This document shows positions 5,395 to 7,951 of a DNA stretch of 7,951 bases, piece after piece. The position numbers and the translations under genes are program-made. Origin of the DNA: JAUXIQ01 sp030620925 [NCBI: Nitrospinota bacterium] (GTDB lineage: Bacteria > JAUXIQ01). The notes beneath the pieces are model-generated. The model saw only the letters and a list, made by a program, of their open reading frames with translations. It searched no databases and was not told where the DNA came from. The stretch spans positions 1-7,951 of the forward strand of contig JAUXIQ010000077.1 of the NCBI GenBank assembly GCA_030620925.1, read 5' to 3'. Numbering within the stretch: position 1 is the stretch's first letter; every line of letters begins with the position of its first letter.

Positions 5395-6408
5395 TCATTT
5401 TTTTCTTCCTGAGGCTTTACTGAGGGCTTTCAGAAACCCTGGATGGACTTCCATGCCCAAACTCTGCGCCTTATGGACGTCTTCCCATGCTCTATCGTAT
5501 TCATTTTTATAATAAAAAGAGATTGCCCTGTTATTGTAGGCCGAAGCATGGGTGGGGTTTATTTTTATGGCTTCGCTGTAATCGGCGACGGCAAGATCGT
5601 ATTGGCGCCAGCGGCTGTAGATAAACCCACGATTGTCATAGGCAACTACAAACTTGGGGTCAAACTCTATGGCTTTGCTGAAATCGACGACGGCAAGATC
5701 GTATTGGCCCTTGTCTCTTGCGCGGGAAACCCCCCGGTTATAGTATGCCTTAGCATATCCCAGGTTCAGCTCTATGGCTTTGCTGAAATCGGTTATGGCA
5801 AGGTCGTGTTGACCTTTGCGGGAGTAGACGAGCCCTCGATTGTAGTAGGCAATCGCATGCCCTGGGTTAAGCTCAATGGCCTTGCTGTCATCAGCGAGGG
5901 CAAGATCATATTGGCCCTGGTCATCATAGGCGTTCCCCCTGTTCAAATAAGCCCCAACATACCCCGGGTTCAGCTCAATGGCTTTGCTGAAATCGGCGAT
6001 GGCTTTGTCATGTTGGTCTTTGCTATCATAGATAATTCCCCGGTTGTTGTAGGCTTTAGCGTAGTCGGGGTTCAGTTCTATGGCCTTTGTAAATTCCGCA
6101 ATTTGTTTATCCAGCATCCCTTCATTGCCGTATGCTGCCCCTTTGAACAGATGAACGGCGGTTTCTTTTTTTATCCTTCGGGTAGTTGCGTCTTCAATGA
6201 CTTTCAGGCTCACTTCAGCAGGTTTTACGAACCTGCCGGCTTCCACCGCTTTCTTGAATTCTATCTTTGCTTCTTCAAATTTCCCTTCAGCGGCGTAATC
6301 CACACCTCTAAAGTAGCTTTCTTGGGCAGGGCTCCGGGCATGCCCGACGCCGACCGCTAAAAGCAGTGCCACCAAAACCGGTGCAAATGATCTGGTCGGA
6401 ATTTTCAC
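5395..6408 (-). CDS. Exported tetratricopeptide repeat protein, 8 TPRs
   Basis: This is a 337-residue TPR protein, probably a periplasmic or surface scaffold for protein-protein contact; no enzymatic domain is seen. I start it at GTG 6408 (GAGGGGGATACCGTGAAAATT), because this mirrors the paralogous gene upstream and puts a Lys/Arg-containing n-region directly before the hydrophobic core [12 protein letters not shown]; an in-frame ATG at 6429 would add seven acidic or polar residues. The signal peptide probably ends near GHA (22-24). A first degenerate TPR is at 27-60, followed by a 22-residue charged insert (61-82). Seven regular TPRs run from 83 to 321 with consensus AYNNRG..Y...GQYD.[15 protein letters not shown]. 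The sixth has 35 residues (one extra in [10 protein letters not shown]). The C-terminal cap is [14 protein letters not shown]...[13 protein letters not shown]. It lies 47 nt after its 13-repeat paralog, probably in one transcript. The partner is unknown. Confidence 0.88.
   Translation of the reverse strand: [337 protein letters not shown]
5446..6330 (-). repeat. TPR-encoding tandem repeats, 8 units of about 102 bp
   Basis: Eight 34-residue units, the first separated from the rest by a 22-residue insert and the sixth 35 residues long. Units are more diverged from each other than in the upstream paralog, and their ends read ELNPGY rather than EIKPNY. Confidence 0.8.
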
Positions 6409-6412
6409 GGTA

Positions 6413-6420
6413 TCCCCCTC
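6413..6420 (-). promoter_or_regulatory. Ribosome site deciding the GTG start of the 8-TPR gene
   Basis: The - strand reads GAGGGGGA just before ATACC-GTG, about 5-7 nt from the start codon. The ATG at 6429 lies upstream of this site, so GTG at 6408 is the better start. Confidence 0.5.
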
Positions 6421-6455
6421 TATCCGCATACAACCAAGGTTGGAATCCGTCCGGT

Positions 6456-7916
6456 TTATTGTTGTCTGCCCGAATCTTCGCGGAGAGACTTTAAAAACTC
6501 TTGTGGTACTTTATCGCCCAGGCTTTCAGCCTTATGGACGTCCCTCCAGGCTCTGTCATATTCTCCCGTTGAATAGTAAGCTATGGCCCTGTTGCTGTAG
6601 GCTTCGGCATACCCCGAGTCCAGCTCGATGACTTTGGTGTAATCGGCGATGGCTTTGTCATATTGCCTTTTATCCTCATAGGCGAGTCCCCGGTTGTTAA
6701 AAGCCAGCTTATACCCTGGTTTTATCTCTATGGCCTTGGTGTAATCGGCTATGGCTTTGTCCAGTAGGCCTTTGTTATCATAGGCCACTCCCCGATTATG
6801 GTAGGCTCTAGAATACGCGGGTTTTATCTCTATGGCCTTGGTGTAATCGGCTATGGCCTGGTCATACTGACCTTTGTTATCATAGGCAAACCCCCTGTTT
6901 TGGTATGCTTTAGCGTACCCGGGGTCTATCTCTATGGCCTTGCTGTAATCGGCTATGGCCAAGTCGTACAGACCTTTTTTATTGTAGGAAAGCCCCCGAT
7001 TGCTGTAAGCCAACGCGTAGTTGGGTTTTATCTCTATGGCCTTGCTGTAATCAGCTATGGCGAGGTCATACTGGCCTTTTTTATAGTAGACATTTCCTCG
7101 GTTATTGTAGGCTTTATTATATGTTGGCTTTATCTCTATGGCCTTGTTGTAATTAGCTATGGCCTGGTCATACTGACCTTTTTTCTTGTAGGCAAGCCCC
7201 CGATTGCTGTAAGCCAACGCGTAGTTGGGTTTTATCTCTATGGCCTTGCTGTAATCGGCTATGGCGAGGTCATACTGGCCTTTTTTATAATAAACATTTC
7301 CTCGGTTGTTGTAGGCGCTATTATACCTGGGTTTTATCTCTATGGCCTTGCTGTAATCAGCGAAGGCGAGGTCATACAGACCTTTTTTCTTGTAGGCAAG
7401 TCCCCGATTATTGAAGCCCAACGCGTAGTTGGGTTTTATCTCCATGGCCTTGGTGTAATCGGCTATGGCCAGGTCGTACAGACCCTTTGCATAGTAGACA
7501 TTCCCTCGGTTGTTATAGGCTTTATCATACTTGGGGATTATCTGTATGGCTTTGTTGTAATCAGCTATAGCCAGGTCATACAGACCTTTTTTCTTGTAGA
7601 CGAGCCCCCGATTATTGTAGGCTTTAGCATACCCGGGGTCCAGCTCTACGGCCTTGGTGTAATCGGCTATGGCCTGGTCATTGTTACCCAATTTTTTATA
7701 GGCCAGCCCCCGATTGTAGTAAGCCCAAACATACCCGGGGTCCAGCTCTACGGCTTTGCTGTAATTAGCGATGGCTTTGCCATACTCACCATTATTATAG
7801 TAGTCGATCCCCTGATCGTTGTAATTTGAGGCGGTAGGGCTCTGGCCGTAGCTGACGCCGACCGTTAAAAGCAGGCACACTGAAATCGCCACACATATTC
7901 TGGTTAACGCTTTCAC
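6456..7916 (-). CDS. Exported tetratricopeptide repeat protein, 13 TPRs
   Basis: This is a 486-residue TPR protein made almost entirely of repeats. The start is GTG at 7916 after a strong ribosome site (AAGGAGGA, 7930-7923). Residues 1-24 form a signal peptide (KALTR n-region, core [18 protein letters not shown]), probably cut before Gln25, so the protein is exported. Thirteen exact 34-residue TPRs follow from 29 to 470 with no linkers, consensus [32 protein letters not shown]. The inner units alternate between an 'RGLAYKKKG' and an 'RGNVYYKKG' type, making a 68-residue higher-order repeat. The end is a non-repeat cap ([14 protein letters not shown]...[13 protein letters not shown]) shared with the next gene. 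Thirteen repeats would give about one and a half superhelical turns. Such proteins act as scaffolds; no catalytic or anchoring domain is present. DNA is visibly lower in G+C than the liv genes. Partner unknown. Confidence 0.9.
   Translation of the reverse strand: [486 protein letters not shown]
6507..7832 (-). repeat. TPR-encoding tandem repeats, 13 units of exactly 102 bp
   Basis: Units start at residue 29 and run without gaps to residue 470 (13 x 34). Neighbouring units share long nucleotide blocks such as TTTTATCTCTATGGCCTT on the + strand, recurring at 102-bp spacing. Confidence 0.9.
6915..7322 (-). repeat. Two near-identical 204-bp double-TPR units
   Basis: TPRs 6-7 (7322-7119) and 8-9 (7118-6915) form two copies of a 204-bp unit. 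Counting by hand, 6991-7085 and 7195-7289 differ at one base in 95 (7053 A versus 7257 G). Most other unit pairs differ far more, so this is a recent duplication or gene conversion. Confidence 0.75.
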
Positions 7917-7922
7917 GACATC

Positions 7923-7930
7923 TCCTCCTT
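7923..7930 (-). promoter_or_regulatory. Shine-Dalgarno sequence of the 13-TPR gene
   Basis: The - strand reads AAGGAGGA at 7930-7923, followed by GATGTC and GTG at 7916. This strong site fixes the GTG start. The promoter lies beyond the window edge or in the remaining 21 bases, where I see no clear -10. Confidence 0.75.
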
Positions 7931-7951
7931 TAAATTGCGCACGTAGACAAA

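Noticed and set aside
5443-6360. A 305-codon open frame on the + strand opposite the 8-TPR gene
   Set aside because: Same reason: an antisense shadow of TPR-coding DNA with no independent family signal.
6798-7829. A 343-codon open frame on the + strand opposite the 13-TPR gene, with a repetitive hydrophobic translation (GFYLYGLAVIGYG-like units)
   Set aside because: Its repeats are the reverse complement of the 102-bp TPR units. The TPR gene has a signal peptide, ribosome site and family consensus on the - strand, so the antisense frame is a by-product of repeat composition.

Overview
The window is a stretch of bacterial chromosome with G+C-rich, densely packed metabolic genes on the left and lower-G+C, repeat-rich sequence on the right. 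Frequent ATA (Ile) and AGG (Arg) codons, GTG starts, dispersed palindromic repeats and a 'CACAAAG/ATCTGTG' type intergenic repeat suggest an uncultured environmental, probably anaerobic bacterium (Dehalococcoidia/Chloroflexota or Desulfobacterota would fit). This placement is a low-confidence impression, not a measurement.

Positions 1-2776 (+ strand) hold the downstream part of a branched-chain amino acid (LIV/HAAT) ABC importer operon: the 3' end of livH, then livM, livG and livF. The spacing is tight: 23 nt for livH-livM, 55 nt with a hairpin for livM-livG, and a 1-nt stop/start overlap for livG-livF. LivH and LivM form the membrane channel and LivG and LivF the ATPase pair. The periplasmic binding protein gene is not in the window. 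Convergent transcription ends in a 103-nt gap (2777-2879) with nested inverted repeats.

Positions 2880-4850 (- strand) carry two catabolic-type genes read leftwards: first an LsrF-like class I aldolase/thiolase with its catalytic lysine in place, then a zinc-dependent medium-chain dehydrogenase with complete catalytic and structural zinc ligands. The 153 nt between them hold a head-to-head pair of related REP/BIME-like palindromic units. One forms a 16-bp perfect hairpin 10 nt before the dehydrogenase start, where no ordinary Shine-Dalgarno sequence is seen. A plausible sigma70-type promoter lies about 100 nt upstream of the aldolase gene.

Positions 4851-5394 contain no convincing gene. They hold GC-rich hairpins, a palindrome, a dispersed-type 'ATCTGTG/CACAAAG' repeat and a weak hairpin near the end of the next gene.

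Positions 5395-7916 (- strand) hold two tandem paralogous genes for exported tetratricopeptide repeat (TPR) proteins, with 13 and 8 repeats and a shared C-terminal cap. The upstream gene contains a nearly identical 204-bp double-repeat duplication, a sign of recent internal expansion or gene conversion.

No clearly new defence, mobile or biosynthetic system is visible. The best leads are the aldolase/dehydrogenase pair away from any lsr context, the paired palindromic element between them, and the actively rearranging TPR pair.
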